64,000 nucleotides of DNA. Source: CAIVVT01 sp963823095. GTDB taxonomy: Bacteria; Acidobacteriota; Terriglobia; Bryobacterales; Bryobacteraceae. Under the pieces are notes generated by a model, which was not told the DNA's origin, searched no databases, and saw nothing but the letters and a program-made list of their open reading frames with translations. The stretch covers positions 124,001-188,000 of the forward strand of contig CAWGKI010000012.1 of assembly GCA_963823095.1 (NCBI GenBank), in the 5' to 3' direction. The translations under genes and the position numbers were made by a program. Below are positions 17,331 through 24,870 of the stretch, piece after piece. How positions within the stretch are numbered: position 1 is the stretch's first letter; the number at the start of each line of letters is the position of its first letter.

Positions 17331-17804
17331 TTAGCGCGCCAGCTCCGATTCCAGTTGATCGAACAGTTTGCGCCATCCCATCTCCCGGATTTGCGGACCG
17401 TCAGCCCCCTCGAAGAACGCTCCCTGGTGTGTGCAGATCAGGTCGGTTCCCTTTTCCGTTGGCAGGAGTTCAACCGTGACCAGCGAGGCCGAGATGCGCT
17501 TACCGGCGAAGCTCATCGTAGATGCTGTCACAACGCGCCGGTTAGGGATGATGTCCTCAAAGATCGCGTTGTTCACGAGTATGACGCCCGGGAACGGGGT
17601 GCGCGAATTGAGGCGGTACCGGGTGCGCTCCGTGCCCCCGACCCGGAAGTCCACCGCAAATTCCTCGACTTCGTGGCTCTCACCTTCGGCGAACCAGCGG
17701 CGCTTCTTGGTCGCGTCGGCGAACGCGGCGTATACGGTTTCGGGCGGCTTCGGATAGCTGCGCTCGATGACGAAGGTGTTGTGGATAGCGGTTTGCTCTG
17801 CCAT
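17331..17804 (-). CDS. SRPBCC (AHSA1-like) domain protein
   Basis: This 157-residue START/Bet v1-like protein has the pattern FVIERSYPKPPETVYAAFADATKKRRWFA, a middle GGTERTRYR and the C-terminal helix GWRKLFDQLESEL. The fold forms a hydrophobic pocket; many members bind small ligands or act with Hsp90. It is co-transcribed with the downstream arsR-type gene, a pairing common in bacteria. The ligand is unknown. Confidence 0.82.
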   Translation of the reverse strand: MAEQTAIHNTFVIERSYPKPPETVYAAFADATKKRRWFAEGESHEVEEFAVDFRVGGTERTRYRLNSRTPFPGVILVNNAIFEDIIPNRRVVTASTMSFAGKRISASLVTVELLPTEKGTDLICTHQGAFFEGADGPQIREMGWRKLFDQLESELAR

Positions 17805-17939
17805 GAGGTGTCCTTTCTGCTGTTAGTGAAGCGGTAGCTTCAGTATCGAGCAGGACGCGGCGATTGTCAAGTCTACACTTCAGTATTTTTAATGCGGACT
17901 GGATTGACCTCTCCGGTGGTTTCGCGTCTAATACGCCGA

Positions 17940-18047
17940 TCCTCGGTCAGACTGGCCGCCCCCCCCGTGCTTCTTGGCCCGAACAGCAGCCGCCTGAGAG
18001 AACCGGGCTCGGTGCCGGCCACGGCGCAGAGTGAAGAGATCAAGTAG
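17940..18047 (+). pseudogene. Remnant of a second pseudopilin 3' end
   Basis: The end of this stretch reads REPGSVPATAQSEEIK-stop, closely matching the last residues of the intact pseudopilin at 16445-16915 (RENWGQEPATAQSHEIK-stop). Upstream, ILGQTGR matches the intact gene's IFGQTGR. A run of eight C near 17958-17965 breaks the frame between the two blocks, and no N-terminal part is present. It looks like a truncated, decayed duplicate separated from the functional copy by the SRPBCC-arsR pair. Confidence 0.72.
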
Positions 18048-18121
18048 AGATACTCGCGGCTAAAGGCGGCGGGTCATACGACGGGGCCGCCAGGCGTGCT
18101 AAAGTGTCTCTGCGCATTTAA

Positions 18122-18145
18122 CACCACTTTGGTGCATAATGGTGC
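18122..18145 (+). promoter_or_regulatory. Likely autoregulatory operator of the RHH module
   Basis: CACCACTTTGGTG (18122-18134) is an inverted repeat with five-base arms. A further TGGTGC half-site lies at 18140-18145, directly before the ATG at 18147. Ribbon-helix-helix antitoxins bind such clustered short repeats over their own promoter. Function is inferred from position and symmetry. Confidence 0.45.
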
Positions 18146-18146
18146 C

Positions 18147-18404
18147 ATGAGGACTGCAGTCAAGACGGTAAGGCAAAGCGTCAGCTTGCCATCGGGTGTC
18201 GCCACACAGGTTCGCACCTTGGCGAAGGCCCGCAAGCTGAGCGCTAACAGGATGCTGGTCGATCTGATCGAGACCGGCATGGAAGCCGAGAAGCGCAAGC
18301 AGCAGGAATTTTTCGACCTCGCCACGCGCTTCCGAAACGCAGTCGACCCTGAGGAAGTCAAACGGTTGGGCGATCAGATGGGCCGTATGGTTTTCGGCGC
18401 GTAA
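18147..18404 (+). CDS. Ribbon-helix-helix-like protein, putative antitoxin
   Basis: This 85-residue protein has an N-terminal RHH pattern: strand TVRQSVSLPSGVATQVRTLAK, then helix SANRMLVDLIETGMEAEKRK. A charged helical tail follows. It ends with one-base overlap (TAATG) with the next gene, so the two are translated together. The arrangement, with a palindromic operator ahead of it, is that of an antitoxin-first module. I start at ATG 18147 because the in-frame extension to 18096 would include the operator. Confidence 0.65.
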   Translation: MRTAVKTVRQSVSLPSGVATQVRTLAKARKLSANRMLVDLIETGMEAEKRKQQEFFDLATRFRNAVDPEEVKRLGDQMGRMVFGA

Positions 18405-18649
18405 TGCCGAGAATTGGAAGTTGGGACAACTTTCCCGCGGGCGTGCGCCAGCACTTGATCGACAGAATGCGCGACCGGGCGATTACGATCGAGGACTTGA
18501 ACATACTTCGCCTCTGGGTTGAGTCGAAACCGGAAGTACCGGAAGGCGACTGGTACAAAGATTTCGGCACATTCAAGATCTGCGGCCAGGGATCGTTGCC
18601 GAAAACCTTCCTGCCCCGCGGCCAGGCAGCCGCGGGGCAGGCGATCTAG
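18404..18649 (+). CDS. Conserved small protein, putative toxin partner
   Basis: This 81-residue protein contains FPAGVRQHLIDRMRDRAITI, EDLNILRLWVESKPEVP and EGDWYKDFGTFKICGQGS, then PKTFLPRGQ. The block EGDWYKDFGxFKxCGxG looks conserved and resembles beta-hairpin segments of small RelE-like or related toxins, but I cannot place it in a named family. It overlaps the RHH gene by one base. Its position makes it a candidate toxin; this is inference from operon layout only. Confidence 0.55.
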   Translation: MPRIGSWDNFPAGVRQHLIDRMRDRAITIEDLNILRLWVESKPEVPEGDWYKDFGTFKICGQGSLPKTFLPRGQAAAGQAI

Positions 18650-18783
18650 CCAGTGTTCCCTCAGGCGCTCTGTCGTTCGAAGGCGATCCACTTTGATGCA
18701 CGGTCGACATTTGCCACCGATAAATCTCGCCACCACGCTGGAGAAATCAATCCAAGCGCAGAATGCGCGACCAAGCGAGCAGT

Positions 18784-19206
18784 TCATAGCCACGGATTCA
18801 GAACTGCGACTCCTGTCGCGGCCACATCCGAACCGTTCCTGGTTACGAGCATCAAATCGTGATGTAGTGCGGTTGCCGCAAGAAGGCCGTCAATTACGGG
18901 AAGCGGTTTCCCTTTGGCTGCAGCCGCAGCAGATATGGCGCCCCAACGATCTGCGATGGCTTCGTTGATTGGTAGCAGCCGACCTTGAAAGCGCTCGCGA
19001 AGGTCCACGTGCAGCCACGATTCCAACCGTCCCCGGCGCGCCCCCGAACGCAGGCGCGTGATGCCGTTTCGAATTTCGCCCAGCGTCAGCACACTCAGGA
19101 ACATGCTCGCTTCATTCGTCCCTTCAATCCACCGGACGACCTTGGCATCCGGTTTCGGCTTAATCAGTTCGGAAAGGACGTTCGTGTCGAGCAGGAAGCC
19201 GCTCAT
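18784..19206 (-). CDS. vapC: PIN-domain toxin (VapC-like)
   Basis: This 140-residue PIN nuclease has the acidic residues of the active site visible as LLDTNVLSELIKP (Asp near 7), TLGEIRNGI (Glu near 44), INEAIADRWG and PVIDGLLAATALHHDLMLVTRN (Asp near 106 and the Asn/Asp after the final strand). VapC toxins cut tRNA or rRNA. The start overlaps the antitoxin stop by four bases (ATGA), giving the classic antitoxin-toxin order on the minus strand. Confidence 0.88.
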   Translation of the reverse strand: MSGFLLDTNVLSELIKPKPDAKVVRWIEGTNEASMFLSVLTLGEIRNGITRLRSGARRGRLESWLHVDLRERFQGRLLPINEAIADRWGAISAAAAAKGKPLPVIDGLLAATALHHDLMLVTRNGSDVAATGVAVLNPWL

Positions 19207-19508
19207 AGTTCAACGGCTCTTCCGTAGTCGCGCTGGCGCTCAAGTTGAATGCCGGAACCCGCCAGTGGAGAATCGGCAAAGAACCGGGCGAGGCTCCCCT
19301 TTTGAGCGTGGCTGCTCAGAAGCCGCTCATACTCCTCCGCGGGGAGCACGACAACGGCCGTTCTGCCGTGTTTGGTGACGCGTTGCGGACCGGATTCGCG
19401 GGCCAGGCGAAAGAGCTCGCTGAAGCGGGCTTTGGCGTCCTGGAGTTGCCAGTCCTTCTGAATCGTTACCCGCTTGCGCGTTCGGGAAGAAGGAAGTTTG
19501 GAAGGCAT
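19203..19508 (-). CDS. Phd/YefM-family antitoxin
   Basis: This 101-residue protein has the Phd/YefM N-terminal DNA-binding fold: WQLQDAKARFSELFRLARES, GPQRVTKHGRTAVVVLPAEEYERLL. The C-terminal tail binds and blocks the PIN toxin encoded next. The N-terminus is basic (SSRTRKRVTIQK). A perfect seven-base inverted repeat lies just upstream of its ATG, consistent with autorepression. Confidence 0.87.
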   Translation of the reverse strand: MPSKLPSSRTRKRVTIQKDWQLQDAKARFSELFRLARESGPQRVTKHGRTAVVVLPAEEYERLLSSHAQKGSLARFFADSPLAGSGIQLERQRDYGRAVEL

Positions 19509-19523
19509 GATCGCGCTACCTCG

Positions 19524-19544
19524 TTCTGACCAGTCTAGTCAGAA
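19524..19544 (-). promoter_or_regulatory. Candidate operator of the phd-vapC pair
   Basis: The arms TTCTGAC (19524-19530) and GTCAGAA (19538-19544) are exact reverse complements separated by seven bases. They sit 16-36 bases upstream of the antitoxin start at 19508 on the minus strand. Phd/YefM dimers bind palindromes of this type over the promoter. No clear -10 or -35 could be fixed. Confidence 0.5.
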
Positions 19545-19596
19545 TTGAGTGTAGCACTAACGATTGGTTCCGGTCGAAGGCCACAACGGCGTCGAA

Positions 19597-19620
19597 GTGG
19601 TGCGGCGCTGGAGCGCCGCC
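19597..19620 (-). terminator. GC-rich hairpin downstream of the GH31 gene
   Basis: GCGGCGCT/AGCGCCGC-type arms around a GG centre form a strong stem-loop about 20 bases beyond the GH31 stop. The right half, GGAGCGCCGCCCCACA, recurs at 49728-49743 near the DUF2891 gene start. It belongs to the dispersed GC-palindrome family. There is no T-tract. Confidence 0.45.
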
Positions 19621-19640
19621 CCACACGCTTCGGCAATACC

Positions 19641-22154
19641 TCAGCGCAAGGTTACTTTGTGGGCCTTGCGGTCGTCGGCGAATTGAACGTTGACTCCGTC
19701 CGCGGACTTCCACCATCCTGCGCCGGGCTGGCCAGCCTGGACTGCCGCCAGAGGCTTGCCGTCGAGCGTGGCGGCTGTGGCCTTCACACCGGCACGAACC
19801 GAGAAGACCAGCGTGCGTGGAGCCGTCTGGAACGGCCCGGCTGGGGCGGCGACCTCGATCTCGGCTCCTGCGGCAGAGGCCTGGTAGGTCACGGACGTCC
19901 GGCGGAATGCGCCCTTTTCGTAGGCCGGGCTGACGCCGTCGTCTTCGTATAGCGACAACTGGGCTCGACCGTTCGTATCGGGATAGATGGCGAAGGCCAG
20001 AGGGCCGCCTGTCTTCTCGCCGACATATTTCATCTCCGGACCCATGGGGATAATCGCGCCACCGCGCACGTAAAGCGGAACGGTTTCAAGCGGCGCATCC
20101 GCTTTGATCGTCGTGCCGCCCTGCACCGCTTTGCCGGTCCAGTAATCGAACCAGGTGTCCTTGGGTAGATAGACCATTCGCTGCGTCTGGCCTTGTTTCA
20201 CGATTGGCGCGGCAAGCAGGTCGTTGCCCACCATGAACTCGTCGTCAATGGTCACGGTATTGAAGTCGTTCTGATAGTTGAGCAGCAACGGCCTGAACAT
20301 GGGCACGCCCGTGGTGTGCGCCTCTTCCAGTGTGTTGTAGAGGAACGGCAGCAGGCGGTAGCGCAGCTTCAGGTACTTGCGAATGATGCCTTCGTAATAG
20401 TCTCCGAATCGCCAGGGTTCGTGATCGTAGCCAGTAATCTCGGCGTGGTTGCGGCACAGCGGCGTCAGGAAGCCGACTTCATACCAGCGGGTCATCAACT
20501 CTGCGTTCGTACGGCCCATGAAGCCTCCGATGTCGGCGCCGATGAAGGGCTGTCCTGAGAGGCCGAGGGACTGGAACATCGGGATGCTGATTTCAAGCGA
20601 CTCCCAGGTGGCGGTGTTGTCGCCGGTCCAAGTTGTGGAGTAGCGCTGGATGCCGGCATATGCCGCGCGCGTGATGACGAAGGGACGGTCGTTCGGCTTC
20701 AGGCGTTCCAGCCCCTCGCGGGTGGCGCGCGCCATGCCCAGCGCAAAGACATTGCGATTCTGGGCGTACATCGTGTTGGCCCCGCCGTCATAAGAGACGA
20801 CATCCATCTGCGTCTTACCGGTCTGGTCGATGAAGTCCGAAGGCTCATTCATGTCGGTCCAAATGCCGGCGACGCCGTGATCGGTATACGCGCGGAACAG
20901 GCCGCCCCACCATTCGGCGGCTGCGGGGAGCGTGTAGTCCACGTAGACGGCGTCTCCCGGCCACACTTTGCCGATCCACAGATCGCCGCTCTTGCGCTTT
21001 AGGAAGTAGCTATTCGCGACGCCTTGGTTGAAGACGTAGTAACTCTTGTCTTGCACCTGCAATTCGGGGTTCTTGTCAGCATCCTTCGAGCCTGCGGTCG
21101 GCGGCTGGTACTTCACACCTGGATCGACGATCGGCACGACCTTCACGCCTTGCTGACGAAGCTTGGCCGTGAACGCCGAGGGATCCGGGAAGCGCTGCGG
21201 ATTCCAGGTGAATACGCGATAGTCGCTCATGTAGTGGATGTCGAGATAGAGAGCGTCGAGCGGCAGGTCGTCGGCGCGATACTTGCTGACCACCTCCTGG
21301 GCGCGCGCGTCGTTGTAGTAGCCCCAGCGGCTCTGCTGGTTGCCGAGCGTCCACATCGGCGGCAGAGGCATATGCCCGGTCAGGTCGGCGTAGCGTTCGA
21401 GGATCTTGCGAATGGACGGTCCCCGGAAGAAGTAGTAGTTCATTTCGCCGCCGTCCGCCGAGAACGCGCTGTACTCCTGCAGAGCGGTACCGAAGTCGAA
21501 GTTGGTGCGGAAGCTGTTGTCGAAGAAGATGCCGTAAGCCGTGCCGTCCTGCCAGCCGAGATAAAAGGGAATGTCCTGGTAGATCGGGTCGGTCCCCTCT
21601 TTGTAGGCGGGCGTGTCGGAGTTCCACATGGTGAACTGGCCGCGGCGCTTGTCGAGGCGGGCGGCCTTCTCACCGAGCCCATAGATGTGCTCTTCAAAGC
21701 CGAGCTTCTTGAACGCAGCCACCTTGCCGGAGGCGGGATCGTACATGATCGGCCGCTCGTCGGCGTTGATGGCCTTGTGCGTCTTCGCGTCGCGGAATTC
21801 GACGGTCAACGGCGAGCGCTGGATGAAGACTTCCAGTTCATCGGTGGCGATCAGCAGCGAACCGGACGCTTCCTTAAGCGTCCACTTCGGCGTGTCCCAG
21901 GCGGTCTTGGCGATCGCCCAGGAATGGTCGCGCTCGGGCAGCGCCTTGCCGAACGAAGCCCGGACGCGGATCAGATCGGAGGAGAGCACCTGAAAGCGGA
22001 CTTGGGAGTGGTCGTCGCAGGTGACGACTATGCCATCGGGCGAGTCGGTATGGCTCACGATCGAACCAATAGATGTCATGCCGTTGAAGTCGATAGCGGG
22101 AGCGGAGATGGCCAAGGATACTAGGCCGCAAGAGAGCAGAGCCAGCTTTTTCAT
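19641..22154 (-). CDS. Secreted GH31 alpha-glucosidase family protein
   Basis: This 837-residue enzyme has a signal peptide (KKLALLSCGLVSLAISAPA), an N-terminal beta sandwich with GLGEKAARLDKRRG, the GH31 barrel with the nucleophile in IWTDMNEPSDF (Asp near 433) and the acid/base Asp in TWTGDNTATW (near 511). Also visible are PFIGADIGGFMG and PLCRNHAEI. A C-terminal domain of the DUF5110 type follows (LYEDDGVSPAYEKG). Members hydrolyse alpha-glucosidic, alpha-xylosidic or related bonds from non-reducing ends; the exact substrate cannot be read. Length is typical and the reading frame is intact. It is likely periplasmic or secreted. Confidence 0.93.
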   Translation of the reverse strand: MKKLALLSCGLVSLAISAPAIDFNGMTSIGSIVSHTDSPDGIVVTCDDHSQVRFQVLSSDLIRVRASFGKALPERDHSWAIAKTAWDTPKWTLKEASGSLLIATDELEVFIQRSPLTVEFRDAKTHKAINADERPIMYDPASGKVAAFKKLGFEEHIYGLGEKAARLDKRRGQFTMWNSDTPAYKEGTDPIYQDIPFYLGWQDGTAYGIFFDNSFRTNFDFGTALQEYSAFSADGGEMNYYFFRGPSIRKILERYADLTGHMPLPPMWTLGNQQSRWGYYNDARAQEVVSKYRADDLPLDALYLDIHYMSDYRVFTWNPQRFPDPSAFTAKLRQQGVKVVPIVDPGVKYQPPTAGSKDADKNPELQVQDKSYYVFNQGVANSYFLKRKSGDLWIGKVWPGDAVYVDYTLPAAAEWWGGLFRAYTDHGVAGIWTDMNEPSDFIDQTGKTQMDVVSYDGGANTMYAQNRNVFALGMARATREGLERLKPNDRPFVITRAAYAGIQRYSTTWTGDNTATWESLEISIPMFQSLGLSGQPFIGADIGGFMGRTNAELMTRWYEVGFLTPLCRNHAEITGYDHEPWRFGDYYEGIIRKYLKLRYRLLPFLYNTLEEAHTTGVPMFRPLLLNYQNDFNTVTIDDEFMVGNDLLAAPIVKQGQTQRMVYLPKDTWFDYWTGKAVQGGTTIKADAPLETVPLYVRGGAIIPMGPEMKYVGEKTGGPLAFAIYPDTNGRAQLSLYEDDGVSPAYEKGAFRRTSVTYQASAAGAEIEVAAPAGPFQTAPRTLVFSVRAGVKATAATLDGKPLAAVQAGQPGAGWWKSADGVNVQFADDRKAHKVTLR

Positions 22155-22290
22155 TGAGTGGTTTCCTCATCCGGTGAACTCGTTCAGAGTCGTCGGACGG
22201 GCACCATTCTATCGAAGCGCTGAAGATGCGAGGCCAAGAACGCGCACCATCGCCGCGATGCCAAACAGTGGGGACAGATACCACGCTGCC

Positions 22291-22372
22291 GTGGCGCACG
22301 TCTTTAGCGTGCAGCGTCGACACTCGTGTCGACGTCTGGATGCTATGCCGGCATGCTGAAGCGTAAGCTGCA
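22291..22372. repeat. REPIN-like long palindromic repeat, degenerate copy
   Basis: The left arm GTGGCGCACGTCTTTAGCGTGC matches the arms of the 32.5 kb and 62.9 kb copies with one insertion; the right arm (GCTGAAGCGTAAGCTGC) is degraded. The centre holds the hairpin GTCGACACTCGTGTCGAC. It lies downstream of the small membrane-protein gene (minus strand) and upstream of the GH31 gene. Confidence 0.65.
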
Positions 22373-22409
22373 AGCCCTGGCCCGGGCGCGAGGGTACTCG
22401 TTGACGGCG

Positions 22410-22814
22410 CTAAGATCGGTCCGGCTTGCAGAACTGCGCGAACGAGCCGGCAAACGCCACGAGGGCCGCAAGGGCCAGCCAGAGCGCGCCGAGCGCACCG
22501 GCCTTGCCGTCGAAACGATGAGCGGGATTGATAAAGAAACCGTCGACGATCACGCCTAATGCAACCAGGGTGAAGACCACCAGCAGAGGTTTGATCTTGC
22601 TCAGCAAAGCCAGGACGCTGGCCAGGATGCCGCTCAAGCCCAGGACGAAGAGCATGACGACAAGCGTGGTTCCCTTCCACCAGGGCAGCATCGTCATATC
22701 CAGGTTGTGGATGTCCGTGGTGACGATCAACATCCCCAGGCCCGTGAGAAAGAGCCCGATCAGCAATGAAAACGCGCAGCTCCACAAGCGCAGTACTACA
22801 GCGAGAAACTTCAC
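22410..22814 (-). CDS. Four-helix inner-membrane protein, hypothetical
   Basis: There are four hydrophobic helices: LWSCAFSLLIGLFLTGLGML, TTLVVMLFVLGLSGILASVL, PLLVVFTLVALGVIVDGFF and ALGALWLALAALVAFAGSF. I start at GTG 22814, which has a strong GGAGG six bases upstream, rather than at the in-frame ATG at 22859. I recognise no family. It follows plsC on the same strand after about 90 bases. Confidence 0.6.
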   Translation of the reverse strand: MKFLAVVLRLWSCAFSLLIGLFLTGLGMLIVTTDIHNLDMTMLPWWKGTTLVVMLFVLGLSGILASVLALLSKIKPLLVVFTLVALGVIVDGFFINPAHRFDGKAGALGALWLALAALVAFAGSFAQFCKPDRS

Positions 22815-22901
22815 GATACCTCCGCGGACCGGTTTCGCAACGAAGCCATATTCTATCAACTTGAAGGGCCACTTCCGCTGTCCCTCTCGCTGGATTCTGT
22901 C

Positions 22902-23651
22902 TTACTCGTCGAGCAAATGGCGCACGGCCTGCTCCAGGCGAGCCGTGAGCGCGGCGCGGTCCCGGCTGGTTAATCCCTCAACCGGAATTGGATCGCCAAA
23001 GCGCAATTCGACCTCGCCCGGCATGAACCACGAAGAGCGCGCGGGCAGAATGTCGTACGCGCCGACGATGGCGGCGGGCAGCAGCGGCACTCCGGACTGG
23101 ATGGCCAGGAAAGCCGCCCCGTCGCGGAAGCGCTGCAGTTTCCCGTCCGGCGAACGCGTTCCTTCCGGGAAAATCAGGACCGATAATCGCTTTTCGCGAA
23201 TCAGGCGCGCGCACTCGTTCGTGCTTTCAATGGAAGACCGCAGGCTCTTGCGATCCACCGTCAGATGGCCGTCCCGATTCAAATACCAACCGATGAACGG
23301 GACCTTCAGGAGTTCCCGTTTGGCCAGGAATTTGAACGGCATGGGCAGCCAGCCGAACAGGACGCTGATGTCCATCAGGCTGCCGTGGTTGGAGGCAACG
23401 ACGTAATTCGCGCTGGGGTCGACCTTTTCCGCGCCAACAACTTTCACCTTGGCGCCTACGACCGCGAGCACGGCGGCGCCCCAGCGGTGTTGGAACCACT
23501 GCTGGCGCCGGCCGCCCGGGGCAACCAGCGCGACGATTACGGCGGCGGTGATCAGCACTGCCGTCGTCAGCATGGCAACGGGAATTGTCCAAAGCCACGA
23601 ACGAACGTGACTCAATTTGTTGGTACGGAGTTTGGAATGGGAAATCTTCAA
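22902..23651 (-). CDS. plsC: 1-acyl-sn-glycerol-3-phosphate acyltransferase
   Basis: This 249-residue membrane acyltransferase has an N-terminal membrane helix (VAMLTTAVLITAAVIVALVA), the catalytic NHGSLMD (NHxxxxD motif) and FPEGTRSPDG (glycerol-phosphate binding). It transfers an acyl chain to lysophosphatidate in phospholipid synthesis. The reading frame begins with TTG at 23651, with GAGGAAC upstream lying inside the end of the preceding lipoprotein gene. The stop of that gene is only five bases away, so the two are coupled. Confidence 0.88.
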   Translation of the reverse strand: MKISHSKLRTNKLSHVRSWLWTIPVAMLTTAVLITAAVIVALVAPGGRRQQWFQHRWGAAVLAVVGAKVKVVGAEKVDPSANYVVASNHGSLMDISVLFGWLPMPFKFLAKRELLKVPFIGWYLNRDGHLTVDRKSLRSSIESTNECARLIREKRLSVLIFPEGTRSPDGKLQRFRDGAAFLAIQSGVPLLPAAIVGAYDILPARSSWFMPGEVELRFGDPIPVEGLTSRDRAALTARLEQAVRHLLDE

Positions 23652-23656
23652 CTACG

Positions 23657-24463
23657 TTAGTTCCTCGACGTGACCGTTACGGGCGCCGCCAATTGGAATG
23701 TGAGCACCGTCTCACTGGCGATGACCGCCGGGTTGCCGCCCGTGGCGTAAGCATAGCCTCCGCCGGCCGCGCCTCCCGCGCCCGCGCCGATGGCGGCTCC
23801 CTTCCCTCCTCCCGCGATGGCGCCGATCAGAGCGCCGATGCCGGCGCCGATGCCGACTTTGGCGGCTGTCTTCTTGCCAGTGCCCTGGGATGTCTTGTTG
23901 TCGGTCTGGGTCTGAATGGGGATGCGGTCTCCGTTGGGCATCGCAATGGCAGTGAGCCTGAGGCCCAGCGTGGAACTCCCTTTCAGCTTTCCGCTCGGAT
24001 CGGACATAGTGACTTCACCGAAAACGGACGTGCCTTTGGGCGCGATGGTGTAGTCGCCTGCGACGAGCGGCTGCTCGAGAGTGGCCTCAAAGCGGTCGCC
24101 GGCTTTGGATGTCTTGGTCGAGAGGGTGTTGATCGTTCGCACTACGATGCTCGTGCCGGCGTCCAGCGTGTAATTGCGTGCCTGAGCGGACTCAGGTGGT
24201 TTCGAATAGCGGTCCGTCGCATAGCCCTGACCGGAGTCCCCGGATGCGACTTGATCTCTCGAACCATCTTTAGCCTTCTCGCTGCCCTGCCGGCGGTGCT
24301 CACGGGAAGACTGTTTTGCCGCCTCCGACTGCTCCCCGCCTGGCGGGTTCGCGCCCGAGTCGGTTGCAGACGCGTTATCTGACTTGCGGGAACAACCGGT
24401 AATAGCGACGGCCAGCGCAAGCAGCGCGGCCGCCACAATTTTCGATTCATTGTGACGGATCAT
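23657..24463 (-). CDS. Putative lipoprotein with glycine-zipper segment
   Basis: Starting at ATG 24463 with CAGGAGG upstream, the protein has a lipoprotein signal (LLALAVAITGC, lipobox Cys near residue 24). A charged, low-complexity linker follows, then a beta domain (LDAGTSIVVRTINTLSTKTS ... APKGTSVFGEVT) and a glycine-zipper stretch (GIGAGIGALIGAIAGGGKG, GAAGGGYAYATGG). The zipper suggests membrane insertion or oligomerisation; the beta domain resembles envelope proteins found in several Acidobacteria. A longer upstream frame to 24751 overlaps the CDGSH gene and was not used. The function is unknown. Confidence 0.75.
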   Translation of the reverse strand: MIRHNESKIVAAALLALAVAITGCSRKSDNASATDSGANPPGGEQSEAAKQSSREHRRQGSEKAKDGSRDQVASGDSGQGYATDRYSKPPESAQARNYTLDAGTSIVVRTINTLSTKTSKAGDRFEATLEQPLVAGDYTIAPKGTSVFGEVTMSDPSGKLKGSSTLGLRLTAIAMPNGDRIPIQTQTDNKTSQGTGKKTAAKVGIGAGIGALIGAIAGGGKGAAIGAGAGGAAGGGYAYATGGNPAVIASETVLTFQLAAPVTVTSRN

Positions 24464-24527
24464 CGTTCCTCCTGCAGGGATTTTCCCACCAGAAACGTCG
24501 TGGTTCAAAGGTGATGTGGCGGGGAGT

Positions 24528-24770
24528 TCAGATCTTTGGTTTCGCTGGCGGCAACTCACGGGCATCGCAAACGGACTGGAAGCCTTGCCGGTTGTGCGCG
24601 CCATCGCAAAATGGTTTATTCTCCGAGTGGCCGCAACGGCACAGGCTGATGGTGGCCCGGCCCGCCAAACCGAACTGTCCGCCGGCCGGATCGAAGATCG
24701 CAAGTTCTGAGGGATCGTCGGCCTGAAGCCGAAGCGGTCCATTGTTAGCAACGGTCACCTTGACAGCCAT
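24528..24770 (-). CDS. CDGSH-type iron-sulfur protein
   Basis: This 80-residue protein carries the motif CRCGHSENKPFCDGAH, the C-x-C-x2-(S/T)-x3-P-x-C-D-G-x-H ligand set of CDGSH [2Fe-2S] proteins. The N-terminal half (VTVANNGPLRLQADDPSELAIFDPAG) is the usual small beta region of the bacterial family. A redox or iron-sulfur transfer role is expected from the family; the specific partner is unknown. It sits just upstream of the lipoprotein gene on the same strand. Confidence 0.9.
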   Translation of the reverse strand: MAVKVTVANNGPLRLQADDPSELAIFDPAGGQFGLAGRATISLCRCGHSENKPFCDGAHNRQGFQSVCDARELPPAKPKI

Positions 24771-24870
24771 GCAGCCGATGTTAGCAGATGGAAGACGGCG
24801 CTAGCGCCGCGGCCGCCGTCGTTCAAGGAGCGGCGGGCGCGCGGTAACTCCCCGCCTGTTGAAGGACTGG

